64,000 nucleotides of DNA from Sebaldella termitidis ATCC 33386 (GCF_000024405.1 NC_013517.1:2046001-2110000); one strand, 5' to 3'. Shown: positions 7,974 to 16,525, counted from the stretch's first letter. Numbers and translations are program-made. Notes: generated by a model not told the origin, from the letters alone.

Positions 7974-8534
7974 TAGTAGCCTCCTTTCTGATGATTTTAC
8001 GTATAATCATATCATTTTTTCTTATAAAAATCAAGCTTTTATCTGAATAGTACTCCAAATCTTTATGAACAGAGGGTTCTTGAAGATACGGATATGTGAG
8101 ATACAGTATAGTACAGGTAAAAAAAATATCTTTTTCAAAAAAATTATATCAGAAAAATGAAAAAAATTTTTTTCAAAATTATCACATGAGTTAATAAAAA
8201 TTTCAATAAAATATTAGATATAAATTTATAATAATTGTTGATAAAAAACAGGAAAAAACAAGAAATTAAATGTAATATACTTGAAATAAAAAATAAAATT
8301 AAAAAATAAAATAGTTATAATAAATATAAAAAATAGTTTGATATTTATTTTTTGTATTAACGATAAAAAAGAATAAAACTTGTTATTTCAGTATTTTATG
8401 ATGAAATAGAAAAAGTGAATTTTTTTCAGATATAAAAAATATTCAAAAAATAACAATCAATAAGAAACTTGACAAAACAATAAAAAATGGTATTATTAAT
8501 TATAGATTTTTAACAAGAGAGGTGAAGGTAATTA
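7974..8534. other. AT-rich intergenic region, no gene seen
   Basis: A 560-base spacer between divergent rpsT and the PTS operon. It is extremely AT-rich with long A and T runs and has no convincing open frame. The right end holds the PTS promoter and the shared element described separately. The left end must hold the rpsT promoter, which I could not fix. Confidence 0.7.
8469..8496 (+). promoter_or_regulatory. Promoter of the frw-like PTS operon with shared element
   Basis: TTGACA (8469-8474) and TATTAT (8491-8496) are 16 bases apart. The -35 box begins the 19-nt sequence TTGACAAAACAATAAAAAA, which is repeated exactly in the promoter of the glycyl radical enzyme at 11368. The DeoR repressor encoded between them is the obvious candidate to bind it. 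Confidence 0.75.
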
Positions 8535-9053
8535 ATGGGAACACTTATTAATGAAAAACTGATAAAACTGGATATGGAGGTGACAACAAAAGAAGAAGCC
8601 ATAGAAAATCTGGCAAAATTAATACACGAAGAAAAAAAACTGAATTGTGTATGGAAAGAAAACAGCCTTGATAAATGCCAAAATTGTGATTTCTGCTCTA
8701 AGACAGGATTTTTGCATGCTCTACATGAGAGAGAAAAATCGTTTCCTACAGCAGTAGGCTATTCTTTTGCCATTCCACACGGGAAATGCGGTTCTGTAAA
8801 GGATGCTGCCATAGCATTCGCAAGACTGAAAGATGAGGTAAAGTGGGGAGAAGACGGTGATGAGGACGAGTATGTGAAATATGTATTTATGATTGGTGTA
8901 TCAGAAGAGGCTGCGGGAGATGAACACATGAGAATACTTATAAAATTATCTACTTCTATACTGGATGACGATTTTAGAGACAGGCTGTCAAGCATAAATA
9001 CAAAAGAAGAGGCTTTGCAGATAATAAAGGAGTACTCTGACAATATAAACTAA
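8535..9053 (+). CDS. PTS fructose-type EIIA with cysteine cluster
   Basis: A 172-residue PTS IIA protein of the fructose/mannitol superfamily. It takes phosphate from HPr on His82 (FAIPHGKCG) and passes it to the IIB protein encoded two genes on. An unusual feature is the segment at residues 38-54 with four cysteines (Cys38, Cys48, Cys51, Cys54, in a CxxCxxC arrangement) plus Cys85 next to the active histidine. This suggests a bound metal or redox switch, though that is inference. A decayed paralogue with the same cysteines lies at 45244-45684. The start has a GAGGTGAAGG site. It leads the IIA-IIC-IIB operon. Confidence 0.88.
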   Translation: MGTLINEKLIKLDMEVTTKEEAIENLAKLIHEEKKLNCVWKENSLDKCQNCDFCSKTGFLHALHEREKSFPTAVGYSFAIPHGKCGSVKDAAIAFARLKDEVKWGEDGDEDEYVKYVFMIGVSEEAAGDEHMRILIKLSTSILDDDFRDRLSSINTKEEALQIIKEYSDNIN

Positions 9054-9070
9054 GAATAGGGAGAGAAAAT

Positions 9071-10129
9071 ATGAAGGATATTGTGAAAATTTTTAAGGAA
9101 ATCAGACAGCATCTTATGACAGGAGTATCTCATATGATACCCTTCGTTATAGCGGGAGGGATATTACTGTCTTTGGCAGTTGTTCTGGGAGGAAAGGGTA
9201 GTGTACCTGAGAATCCGATTCTAAAAGATATTTTTGATATAGGAGTAGCTGGATTTGAATTAATGATACCTATGCTTGCGGCATATATAGGATATTCAAT
9301 AGCAGGAAGATCAGCACTGGCACCGGCGGCTATAGCAGGGCTGGTAGGAAATAAAATAGGTGCAGGATTTTTAGGAGCTTTATTTGCCGGAATAATAGGC
9401 GGAATAGTAGTATTTTATCTGAAAAAAATAAAAGTACCTGATGTATTCAGATCAATAATGCCGATTTTTGTGATGCCGCTGATAGGTACATTTATTACTG
9501 CGGGAATTATGATGTGGGTAATAGGGAAGCCGATTGCCAATATAACGGTTTTACTGACTGAATGGCTGCAGAATATGAGCGGAACTAATACAATACTTCT
9601 GGCTGTTATACTGGGAATGATGATAGCATTCGATATGGGAGGACCTGTAAATAAGGTAGCATTTTCGTTTATGATATTGTCGGTATCAGAGCAGATTTAT
9701 ACAATCCCCGCAATGATAGGGGTAGCTATATGTGTTCCTCCGATTGGCCTTGGAATATCAACACTGATAGCACCTAAAAAATACAGCGACGAGGAAAAGG
9801 AAACCGGTAAAGCCGCCATACTTATGGGACTTGTAGGAGTAACCGAAGGGGCAATACCTTTTGCTGCTGCTAACCCTTTAAGAGTAATCCCGGCATTAAT
9901 GGCAGGAGCAGCATGTGGATCTGTGACAGCAGGTCTTCTCGGAGCAAAGCTCAGTTCTTCATGGGGAGGACTAATAGTGCTGCCTACAGTGGAAAATAAA
10001 ATTGGTTATATAATAGCCGTCCTTGTAGGAGCTTCGGTAACGGCAGTGACAGCAGCGGCACTAAAAAAATCAGAAGCAGAAGAAGCAGTTTCAGATATTG
10101 ATGATATAGAATTGGAAATAGAATTTTAA
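9071..10129 (+). CDS. PTS fructose-type EIIC permease
   Basis: A 352-residue membrane permease of the Fru family (FrwC/FruA IIC-like). It carries the sugar across the inner membrane while IIB phosphorylates it. It has about eight to ten hydrophobic segments and the family motifs MIPFVIAGGILL, FDMGGPVNKVAF and GVTEGAIPFAAANPLR. It starts 17 bases after IIA and ends 16 before IIB. The gene set of separate IIA, IIC and IIB beside a glycyl radical enzyme resembles the E. coli Frw system. The substrate may therefore be an anhydrohexitol or related polyol rather than fructose; that is inference. Confidence 0.9.
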   Translation: MKDIVKIFKEIRQHLMTGVSHMIPFVIAGGILLSLAVVLGGKGSVPENPILKDIFDIGVAGFELMIPMLAAYIGYSIAGRSALAPAAIAGLVGNKIGAGFLGALFAGIIGGIVVFYLKKIKVPDVFRSIMPIFVMPLIGTFITAGIMMWVIGKPIANITVLLTEWLQNMSGTNTILLAVILGMMIAFDMGGPVNKVAFSFMILSVSEQIYTIPAMIGVAICVPPIGLGISTLIAPKKYSDEEKETGKAAILMGLVGVTEGAIPFAAANPLRVIPALMAGAACGSVTAGLLGAKLSSSWGGLIVLPTVENKIGYIIAVLVGASVTAVTAAALKKSEAEEAVSDIDDIELEIEF

Positions 10130-10145
10130 ATAACGGAGGAAAATT

Positions 10146-10460
10146 ATGAAAATACTTGGAGTAACATCTTGCCCGTCTGGTGTGGCACATACTTATATGG
10201 CAGCTGAAGCTTTGAAAAAAGCAGCATTGGCAAAGGGACATGAAGTAAAAGTAGAAACACAGGGATCGATAGGAATAGAAAATGTAATAACTATGGATGA
10301 TGTAAAGGATGCAGATGTAGTGGTTCTTACAAAAGACGTATCTTTGGCAGATCTTGAGAGATTTGACGGCAAGCCTACAGTTAAAGTGGCAATAAGTGAT
10401 GTGGTAAAAAAATCTAACAAAATTATAGAAAAAATAGAAGAAGCATTTAAAAACAGATAA
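10146..10460 (+). CDS. PTS fructose-type EIIB
   Basis: A 104-residue IIB protein. The phospho-acceptor is Cys9 in the P-loop TSCPSGVAHTYMAAEAL, the standard Fru-family motif. It receives phosphate from the IIA protein and transfers it to the incoming sugar held by IIC. Length is normal for a free-standing IIB. It is the last gene of the PTS operon and is followed at once by a bidirectional terminator shared with the DeoR gene. Confidence 0.92.
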   Translation: MKILGVTSCPSGVAHTYMAAEALKKAALAKGHEVKVETQGSIGIENVITMDDVKDADVVVLTKDVSLADLERFDGKPTVKVAISDVVKKSNKIIEKIEEAFKNR

Positions 10461-10463
10461 GAT

Positions 10464-10503
10464 AAAAAATCACTTTTACGACATCGTCTAAAAGTGATTT
10501 TTT
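10464..10503. terminator. Bidirectional terminator between PTS operon and DeoR gene
   Basis: A 15-bp perfect stem (AAAAAATCACTTTTA with its complement) around a 10-base loop, ending in T runs on both strands. Confidence 0.9.
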
Positions 10504-10512
10504 CTTAATTTA

Positions 10513-11274
10513 TTATATAATGGAAACATTCTTTTTTTTCATAAATGTTTTTATGTCTTTCGAAATATCGTTATCGGTAATAAAGCCGTTAAAATTATCA
10601 ACATTTGAATATATGAAATTACCGTCCTGATAAAATTTCTGTTTTTCGGATATAAGATATTTTTTCTTGGCGGAATTAATAATAGCTTCTTTAGTAAGAC
10701 CGTCTTCAGAATCAAATGTAGTCAGACTGCCTGATGCAGTATCAAGACCTATGGTTCCGAGAAAGGCTATGTCAGACTTAAATTTTTTGATCTGATCTAT
10801 TGAAATAGATCCGACAAAGCCGTCAAGCTCTTTATTTAAAACACCGCCGATACCGATAAGCTTTATATTTTCTGAATGATAAAGAAGATGCATTATATCG
10901 ATCATATTAGTGATAACAGTAACATTAATACCGCTGCTGTCTATCTCATCTGCCAGATAATAATTTATGGATGTAATATCCAGAAAAACAGTATCGTTAG
11001 GTTTTATCAATGAGAGAGCCTTTTTGGCAATTTTTTTCTTTTCTTCGGTATTGGAAGTTATTCTGCTCCATATAGAAAGATTTTTGACTATGGTTCTTTT
11101 TGGGATTGCGCCGCCGTAAGTTCTTTCGAGAAGACCCTGATCTTCCAGCTTTTGAAGATCTTTTCTGATAAGATCTTTGGAAACACTAAATTTTTTACTT
11201 AGATCATTTACTTCGATTTTTCCTTTTTCTTTAAGCAAAGACATTATTATTTCCAGTCTTTCTTTTACAAACAT
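10513..11274 (-). CDS. DeoR family transcriptional repressor
   Basis: A 253-residue DeoR-type regulator. The N-terminal winged helix carries the family signature (FSVSKDLIRKDLQKLEDQGLLERTYGGA). The C-terminal DeoRC domain senses a phosphosugar, with GxxLDxTSxN-like and GIGGVLNKELDGFVG motifs. It lies between the PTS genes and the glycyl radical enzyme and is divergent from the latter. Both flanking promoters carry the same 19-nt element, so it very likely controls both and is relieved by a phosphorylated substrate or intermediate. The start has a GGGAGG site. Confidence 0.92.
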   Translation of the reverse strand: MFVKERLEIIMSLLKEKGKIEVNDLSKKFSVSKDLIRKDLQKLEDQGLLERTYGGAIPKRTIVKNLSIWSRITSNTEEKKKIAKKALSLIKPNDTVFLDITSINYYLADEIDSSGINVTVITNMIDIMHLLYHSENIKLIGIGGVLNKELDGFVGSISIDQIKKFKSDIAFLGTIGLDTASGSLTTFDSEDGLTKEAIINSAKKKYLISEKQKFYQDGNFIYSNVDNFNGFITDNDISKDIKTFMKKKNVSII

Positions 11275-11343
11275 GAGACCTCCCTGTAATTTGTTATACT
11301 AAATTATATATTAAATATGTAAAAAAATCAAAGATAAAATTCA

Positions 11344-11396
11344 AAACAATAAAAAACAATAAAAATATTGACAAAACAATAAAAAACATGTATCAT
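11344..11396 (+). promoter_or_regulatory. Promoter and repeated operator of the glycyl radical enzyme gene
   Basis: TTGACA (11368-11373) and TATCAT (11391-11396) are 17 bases apart. The core ACAATAAAAA occurs three times between 11346 and 11388. One copy lies within the same 19-nt sequence found at 8469, suggesting tandem binding sites for the divergently encoded DeoR protein. Confidence 0.75.
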
Positions 11397-11424
11397 AGAA
11401 TTGAAAACCATTGGAGGTAATGTT

Positions 11425-13722
11425 ATGAATGAAAGAATAAGATTTTTGAAAAAAGATTTATTTAAAAACGAAAGAGAAATATCTATCGAAAGAGCATTGC
11501 TTTATACTGAAAGCTACAAAGAAACAGAAGGTAAATCTCAGATAATAAGAAGAGCAAAAGCAACTGAGAATATATTGGATAAAGTGGAAATAAGCATAAG
11601 AGAAAAGGAAATAATAGCCGGGAACAGGACAGTAAAGCCAAGAAGCGGGATTATATCCCCCGAAATGGATCCTTACTGGATCTTGGAGGAAATAGATACC
11701 ATGATAAGCAGACCGCAGGATAAATTTAAATTTACAGAAAAAGATAAGGTTATATATAAAGAGGAGCTTTTTCCTTACTGGCAGGGAAAATCCATGAAGG
11801 ATTCCATTGAATGCAATATAGGCGAGGATATAAAAGCGAGTGTAAAAGAAAAAATAGTGAAGCTGAATCAGACTGATAAAGGTCAGGGGCATATAATTCC
11901 GGATTTTGAAACAGTTCTGAATAACGGACTGGGGCATTTAATTGAATTAATTAATAAAAAACTCAGGGAAAATCCTGATAATGAATTTTATCAGGCTTCA
12001 AAGATAGTGTTAGATGCTTCTGCAAGACATATTTTGAGATATGCAGAGCTTGCCGAAAAAATGATGGAAGCTGAAAACGACATTACACGTAAGGAAGATT
12101 TGAAAAAAATAGCAGAAATATCAAAAAAAATATCAACGGGAAAACCGGAAAGTTTTCATGAGGCATTGCAGCTTTTGTGGTATGTATGTGTAATTCTCCA
12201 GTATGAGTCAAATGCAAGCTCGATTTCGCTGGGAAGAGTGGATCAGTATCTAAATGATTTTTATGTGAGTGATCTTAAAAAAAATATACCCGAAAATGAA
12301 TTAAAGGAATATCTTGAAGCTTTTTATATAAAAACAAATGATGTAGTTCTCGTGAGAAGCAGCAACAGCGCAAAATTTTTTGCAGGGTTTCCTACAGGAT
12401 ATACTGCACTTCTGGGAGGACTTACATCAGAAGGAAGACAGTCGGTAAATGAGCTTTCATACTTATTTTTGGAAGCATATAAGGATATACAGCTTCCACA
12501 GCCCAATCTAGGGGTAAGGGTAAATGAACTGGAACCAAGAAAATTTATTAAGAAAACATGCGAAGTAATCAGACTGGGAACAGGAATACCGCAGATTTTC
12601 AATGATGAGGTAATTATTCCGTCTTTCCTTATAAGGGGAGTAAGCCTTGAAGATGCAAGAAATTATTCTGTGGTAGGGTGTGTAGAGCTTTCGATTCCGG
12701 GGAAAACATATGGTCTTCATGATATTGCAATGCTGAATATAATGAAAATTATGGAGAAAGTATTACTTAGAAATAAAGAAAATACTGGAATTACATTTGA
12801 ATTTATAATAGATGAAATAAAAAATGACATAAAAAAATATGTGGGTTTAATGGCCGAGGGAAGCAATATAGTAGATGAGGGGCATAGAATATACGCTCCG
12901 GTTCCGCTTCTTTCCGTTATGGTAGATAATTGCATAGAACAAGGAAAGGATATAACAGAGGGAGGTGCAAAGTATAATTTTTCAGGAGTTCAGGGCATAG
13001 GAATGCCGAATCTTTCAGATTCGCTGTATGCTGTAAAGAAATTTATATTTGATGAAGGCAGATATTCATTCAAAGATGTGATAGAAGTAATGGAAAATGA
13101 CTTTAATACTTCACACGGTGAGGAAATGAGACTCAGACTTATCAATGACGAGGATAAATACGGGAATGATCTTGATAAGGTAGATGATTTAAGCTCTGAA
13201 ATATTAAGATTATACTGTAAGGAAGTGGAAAAATATAGCAATCCGAGAGGCGGTATATTTATTCCGGGATCATATACGGTTTCTGCACATATTCCTCTCG
13301 GAGAAGTAGTGGGGGCTACACCGGACGGAAGAAAATCAGGAGAGCAGCTTGCAGACGGAGGCTTGTCGCCTATGTTCGGAAGAGATAAGCTTGGTCCCAC
13401 AGCAGTACTAAAAAGTGTAAGCAAGCTGGATAATGTCCTTTTGACAAACGGCAGCCTGCTAAATGTAAAGCTAAGTCCGGGACCGCTCCAAAGTGATCAG
13501 GGACTGGAAAATTTCGTAAACTATCTTTATGCTTATATGAAGCTGAAAATACAGCATATACAGTTTAATGTAGTAGGCAGGGAAACTTTGAAGGAAGCAC
13601 AGCTTTATCCGGAAAAATATGATAATCTTGTAGTAAGGGTAGCAGGGTACAGTGCATTTTTTACGGAATTAAATGAAAAAATACAAAATGATATAATAAA
13701 CAGAACAGAACATGTGTTTTAG
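11425..13722 (+). CDS. Glycyl radical enzyme, PflD/YbiW-like
   Basis: A 765-residue glycyl radical enzyme. The radical site is Gly741 in RVAGYSAFF near the C-terminus, and the thiyl cysteine is Cys419 in VVGCVELSIPGK. The GCVE motif marks the dehydratase/lyase group rather than true pyruvate formate-lyase, which has adjacent cysteines. The ATG at 11425 is used because GGAGG precedes it directly. Neighbours (PTS, DeoR, activase, FSA aldolase) match the E. coli pflD and ybiW loci. From memory, those enzymes have been assigned to opening 1,5-anhydrohexitol 6-phosphates to a 1-deoxyketose phosphate. The same reaction is my best inference here, but the name does not rest on sequence alone. Confidence 0.85.
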   Translation: MNERIRFLKKDLFKNEREISIERALLYTESYKETEGKSQIIRRAKATENILDKVEISIREKEIIAGNRTVKPRSGIISPEMDPYWILEEIDTMISRPQDKFKFTEKDKVIYKEELFPYWQGKSMKDSIECNIGEDIKASVKEKIVKLNQTDKGQGHIIPDFETVLNNGLGHLIELINKKLRENPDNEFYQASKIVLDASARHILRYAELAEKMMEAENDITRKEDLKKIAEISKKISTGKPESFHEALQLLWYVCVILQYESNASSISLGRVDQYLNDFYVSDLKKNIPENELKEYLEAFYIKTNDVVLVRSSNSAKFFAGFPTGYTALLGGLTSEGRQSVNELSYLFLEAYKDIQLPQPNLGVRVNELEPRKFIKKTCEVIRLGTGIPQIFNDEVIIPSFLIRGVSLEDARNYSVVGCVELSIPGKTYGLHDIAMLNIMKIMEKVLLRNKENTGITFEFIIDEIKNDIKKYVGLMAEGSNIVDEGHRIYAPVPLLSVMVDNCIEQGKDITEGGAKYNFSGVQGIGMPNLSDSLYAVKKFIFDEGRYSFKDVIEVMENDFNTSHGEEMRLRLINDEDKYGNDLDKVDDLSSEILRLYCKEVEKYSNPRGGIFIPGSYTVSAHIPLGEVVGATPDGRKSGEQLADGGLSPMFGRDKLGPTAVLKSVSKLDNVLLTNGSLLNVKLSPGPLQSDQGLENFVNYLYAYMKLKIQHIQFNVVGRETLKEAQLYPEKYDNLVVRVAGYSAFFTELNEKIQNDIINRTEHVF

Positions 13723-13838
13723 TGCAGTGACTTATTCATAATCAGTCAAGCATGAAAATTAATCAATAATGGAGGGAGCACTACACTGACAGCCTGTTTT
13801 TTATCTCACAGAAATGTTTGGACAGGGAGAGACTATGA

Positions 13839-14660
13839 ATGAATAAAGCTTTGATTTTTAATATCCAGAGATATTCTTTAAATGACGGTTCGGGAATACG
13901 AACAATGGTATTCTTCAAAGGATGCAGGCTGAGATGCCCGTGGTGTTCCAATCCTGAATCACAAAGCAGTAAAATAGAAATAATGATAAATAAAGAAAAA
14001 AAGAAAAAGTATGAACAATATGTAGGAAGCGTAGACGAGGATCCTACCGGAACATATGAGAAGAGCGGTAAATGGTACAAGCTTGATGAACTTATGAAAG
14101 AAGTGCTTAAGGATGAGGTATTTTTCAATGCATCAAAGGGCGGGGTAACACTATCAGGCGGGGAAATTCTGGAGCAGGGTGAATTTGTATTGGAATTTCT
14201 GAAGGAATTAAAAGAGCATGGAATAAATACAGCTGTAGAAACCTGCGGTTACGGGAAAAAAGAGATTTTGGAAGAGATTTTGAAATATACAGATACAGTT
14301 TTATTTGATTTGAAAATAATGGATAATGAAAGATCAAAAAAAATATTAATAGGAGCATCTGATATAATAAAAGAAAATTTTAGGAAGGCAGCTGCTGCGG
14401 GAAAGGTAATAGTACGTTTTCCTTATATTCCCGGATATACTGATGATATGGAGAACCTGAAAAAAATATCGGAATTAATGAAGGAATGCAGTGTATATAA
14501 TCTGGATATTCTGCCTTATCATAATTACGGAAGCAAAAAATATGAATATCTGAATAGAAAATATCTTCTTGAGGATTTGAAAGTACCAACAGACGAAGAA
14601 ACTGAGAATATAAAAAAGTTTTTTGAAAAAGAAGGATTTATTGTAAATATAGGCGGATAA
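13839..14660 (+). CDS. Glycyl radical enzyme activase (radical SAM)
   Basis: A 273-residue activating enzyme that uses SAM and a 4Fe-4S cluster to put the radical on the partner enzyme upstream. Cluster ligands are Cys29, Cys33 and Cys36 (GCRLRCPWCSNPE). The SAM-binding GGVTLSGGEIL segment is also present, in the form common to this family. Many activases of dehydratase-type enzymes carry an inserted ferredoxin-like domain with eight more cysteines. Here the corresponding insert (about residues 45-75) is short, lysine- and acid-rich, and has no cysteines. The start is the second of two nearby ATGs, because the first runs into a stop after three codons. Confidence 0.9.
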   Translation: MNKALIFNIQRYSLNDGSGIRTMVFFKGCRLRCPWCSNPESQSSKIEIMINKEKKKKYEQYVGSVDEDPTGTYEKSGKWYKLDELMKEVLKDEVFFNASKGGVTLSGGEILEQGEFVLEFLKELKEHGINTAVETCGYGKKEILEEILKYTDTVLFDLKIMDNERSKKILIGASDIIKENFRKAAAAGKVIVRFPYIPGYTDDMENLKKISELMKECSVYNLDILPYHNYGSKKYEYLNRKYLLEDLKVPTDEETENIKKFFEKEGFIVNIGG

Positions 14661-14682
14661 ATAAAAAAATACAGGAGGAAAT

Positions 14683-15366
14683 ATGGAATATTTATTAGAT
14701 ACTGCGAATTTGGAAGAGATAAAATATTTTAATGGAAAATTCCCGATTGTGGGAGTAACTACAAATCCTACAATAATAGCAAATGAAAACGGGGATTATA
14801 AAAAAATAATAAACAGTATTCTGGCAATAATCGGAACTGAAAAAATGCTGCATGTTCAGGTATTGGGTAGAGAAGCCGATATTATAATAAAAGAGGCGGA
14901 ATTGCTGAAAGATACCTTTGAGGGGAATCTTTACATTAAAATACCTGTATCAGACGAGGGACTGAAAGCTATGTCTGAATTAAAGAACAGAGGTTTTAAT
15001 ATCACTGCAACAGGAATCCTTACTTCACAGCAGATAGTCATGGCTGCAAAAGCCGGTGCAGACTATATGGCTCCATATGTAAACAGAGCTGATAATATCG
15101 GCGGAGATGGTGTGAAAGTAGTAAGGGATGCTTTTGATATATTAAGCAGGGATAAAAATAATAAGGCTAAAATACTCGGGGCTTCATTTAAAAATGTAAA
15201 ACAGGTTCATGAGTCTATACTTGCAGGAGCAGAAGCGGTCACAGTAGGCTCTGATGTATTAAAGCAGATGATTTATCATCCGTATACAGACTGGAGCATT
15301 GAAAAATTTGAAAGTGACTGGGGAAAAGTCTACGGCAGCGGAAAAACATTAATTGATATTTTATAG
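14683..15366 (+). CDS. fsa: Fructose-6-phosphate aldolase (FSA/TalC type)
   Basis: A 227-residue small transaldolase-family enzyme. The Schiff-base lysine is Lys86 (NLYIKIPVS), at the same place as in E. coli FSA. The N-terminal LLDTANLEEI and GVTTNPTI motifs and the C-terminal GSDVLKQMI also agree. FSA enzymes cleave fructose 6-phosphate or 1-deoxyfructose 6-phosphate to glyceraldehyde 3-phosphate plus dihydroxyacetone or hydroxyacetone. Its place 22 bases after the activase puts it in the same operon, where it would take the product of the radical enzyme. This is the same partnership as in E. coli. Confidence 0.9.
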   Translation: MEYLLDTANLEEIKYFNGKFPIVGVTTNPTIIANENGDYKKIINSILAIIGTEKMLHVQVLGREADIIIKEAELLKDTFEGNLYIKIPVSDEGLKAMSELKNRGFNITATGILTSQQIVMAAKAGADYMAPYVNRADNIGGDGVKVVRDAFDILSRDKNNKAKILGASFKNVKQVHESILAGAEAVTVGSDVLKQMIYHPYTDWSIEKFESDWGKVYGSGKTLIDIL

Positions 15367-15385
15367 AAAAAATTTATCAGTATAT

Positions 15386-15421
15386 AAAAAAACATTCTGA
15401 AATTCCAGAATGTTTTTTTTG
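15386..15421. terminator. Intrinsic terminator after fsa
   Basis: CATTCTG/CAGAATG stem with a 6-base loop, preceded by a run of A and followed by eight T. The A run also allows use by the converging minus-strand gene, whose stop is about 90 bases away. Confidence 0.85.
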
Positions 15422-15512
15422 TTTGATAAATTTACGGCTGTAAGATAATGTACAGTATAGAAGAAAGCAATTATTATGATAATAAGGAAAAAAACAGAGT
15501 TTCTTACCTTGT

Positions 15513-16091
15513 TTATAATGAACCGGTAACTTTCAAATCATATTTTTGTTTTGTTTCAATATTTTCCAGCTTGAAATTCGGACTAAACAACCTGATAAGC
15601 CTGCACTTTTTCCCTTTTATACCATCCCCCATTACTCCGTTTCCATTTGCCTCTTTTCCTTTTTTACAATCATCGATTGCTGCTTTTTCTGCTTTTTTTC
15701 CTGTTCCTTTATAAAAAGCATCGGCTTTTCCTATAAATAATCTGTTATCTTCTGAAACAACAACAGCCAAATATTCACGGATAGATACTACCGTACAGAC
15801 CTGAGTGCTTCTGTCACAGGATAAGGATCTGTCAAGAGCAGTCAGAAAATTTTTTGTCTTTAAATCAACAAGCTGATAAGAATTATTTTTAATATCAAGT
15901 ATAAAATAATACATATCAACAGGCGGGGCATCAGGTGGAGCTGAGTAGCTGGGAGTATTAACAGGGCAGTATTGACCATATGTTACATAGCCGCCTCCGG
16001 GACATGTACATATCTGGGCATTACAGCCGGCTGCAAGATTGATTACACTCATGCATCCGAATAATATAACCAAAAGTAATAATCTTCTCAT
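15513..16091 (-). CDS. Exported cysteine-rich protein, possible lipoprotein
   Basis: A 192-residue exported protein I cannot name. It begins with a signal peptide (MRRLLLLVILFGCMSV) ending in LAAGC, an acceptable but not ideal lipobox. A short CNAQICTCPGG cysteine cluster and a proline-rich linker follow. The C-terminal part contains AAIDDCKKGKEANG and a late KKCRLI, reminiscent of DUF4189-like small secreted domains, but I am unsure. Further cysteines (around residues 93 and 98) suggest disulfides in the periplasm. It has an AGGAG site at its start. It stands alone between the fsa operon and the autotransporter. Confidence 0.65.
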   Translation of the reverse strand: MRRLLLLVILFGCMSVINLAAGCNAQICTCPGGGYVTYGQYCPVNTPSYSAPPDAPPVDMYYFILDIKNNSYQLVDLKTKNFLTALDRSLSCDRSTQVCTVVSIREYLAVVVSEDNRLFIGKADAFYKGTGKKAEKAAIDDCKKGKEANGNGVMGDGIKGKKCRLIRLFSPNFKLENIETKQKYDLKVTGSL

Positions 16092-16243
16092 ATAAAAAAA
16101 CTCCTTTAATTTTTTATTTTAATATAATGAATTATAATTTATCAAATGAAAAAAGTCAATGTGAAAAAAGACTTAAAGCAGTTTAGTTTTCTAAAAAATA
16201 CATAAATCTGTTATTTTTAAAAAATAAAAATAAGGAGCTTAAT

Positions 16244-16291
16244 ATGAGCAAACATAGGGAATTAAAAGGTAAAAAAAATAGAAAAGAATAA
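16244..16291 (+). CDS. Possible 15-residue basic leader peptide
   Basis: An AAGGAG site is followed 7 bases later by ATG and the 15-codon frame MSKHRELKGKKNRKE. More than half the residues are charged, mostly lysine and arginine. It lies upstream of the autotransporter promoter, so it would not be part of that transcript unless read from further upstream. It is too short to judge by composition, and I list it only because the ribosome binding site is good. Confidence 0.25.
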   Translation: MSKHRELKGKKNRKE

Positions 16292-16327
16292 ATGTTCAAT
16301 AAATATATTTGTATATGCTAATAATTA

Positions 16328-16356
16328 TTGACAAAAGAACTGTTTATTATTATAAT
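16328..16356 (+). promoter_or_regulatory. Consensus promoter of the autotransporter gene
   Basis: TTGACA (16328-16333) and TATAAT (16351-16356) are exact consensus boxes 17 bases apart. Transcription would start near 16363, giving a leader of about 160 bases before the ATG at 16526. Confidence 0.85.
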
Positions 16357-16525
16357 GAATATACAAATGAAAGCATGAAAAATATTATGAATAAAAATAA
16401 TTAGTAAGAGCAGTAATTCTTCTTAAAAAGATACATCTAATGGTATGAAGAAAATAAAAATTTAGTATTCTTATTTAGAATTAGATTTTTAATTTGAACA
16501 AATCATTATAATTAAGGAGAAGGCT

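Larger units (their letters stand above)
16092..16525. other. Intergenic region before the autotransporter
   Basis: A 434-base AT-rich region between divergent genes. It contains a possible 15-codon reading frame at 16244-16291, an ideal promoter at 16328-16356 and a leader of about 160 bases for the autotransporter. Nothing else is recognised. Confidence 0.7.

Noticed and set aside
13723-13838. Apparent inverted repeat (GTGCAGTG ... CACTACAC) between the radical enzyme and activase genes
   Set aside because: Pairing is interrupted by mismatches and there is no T tail; it may be chance.
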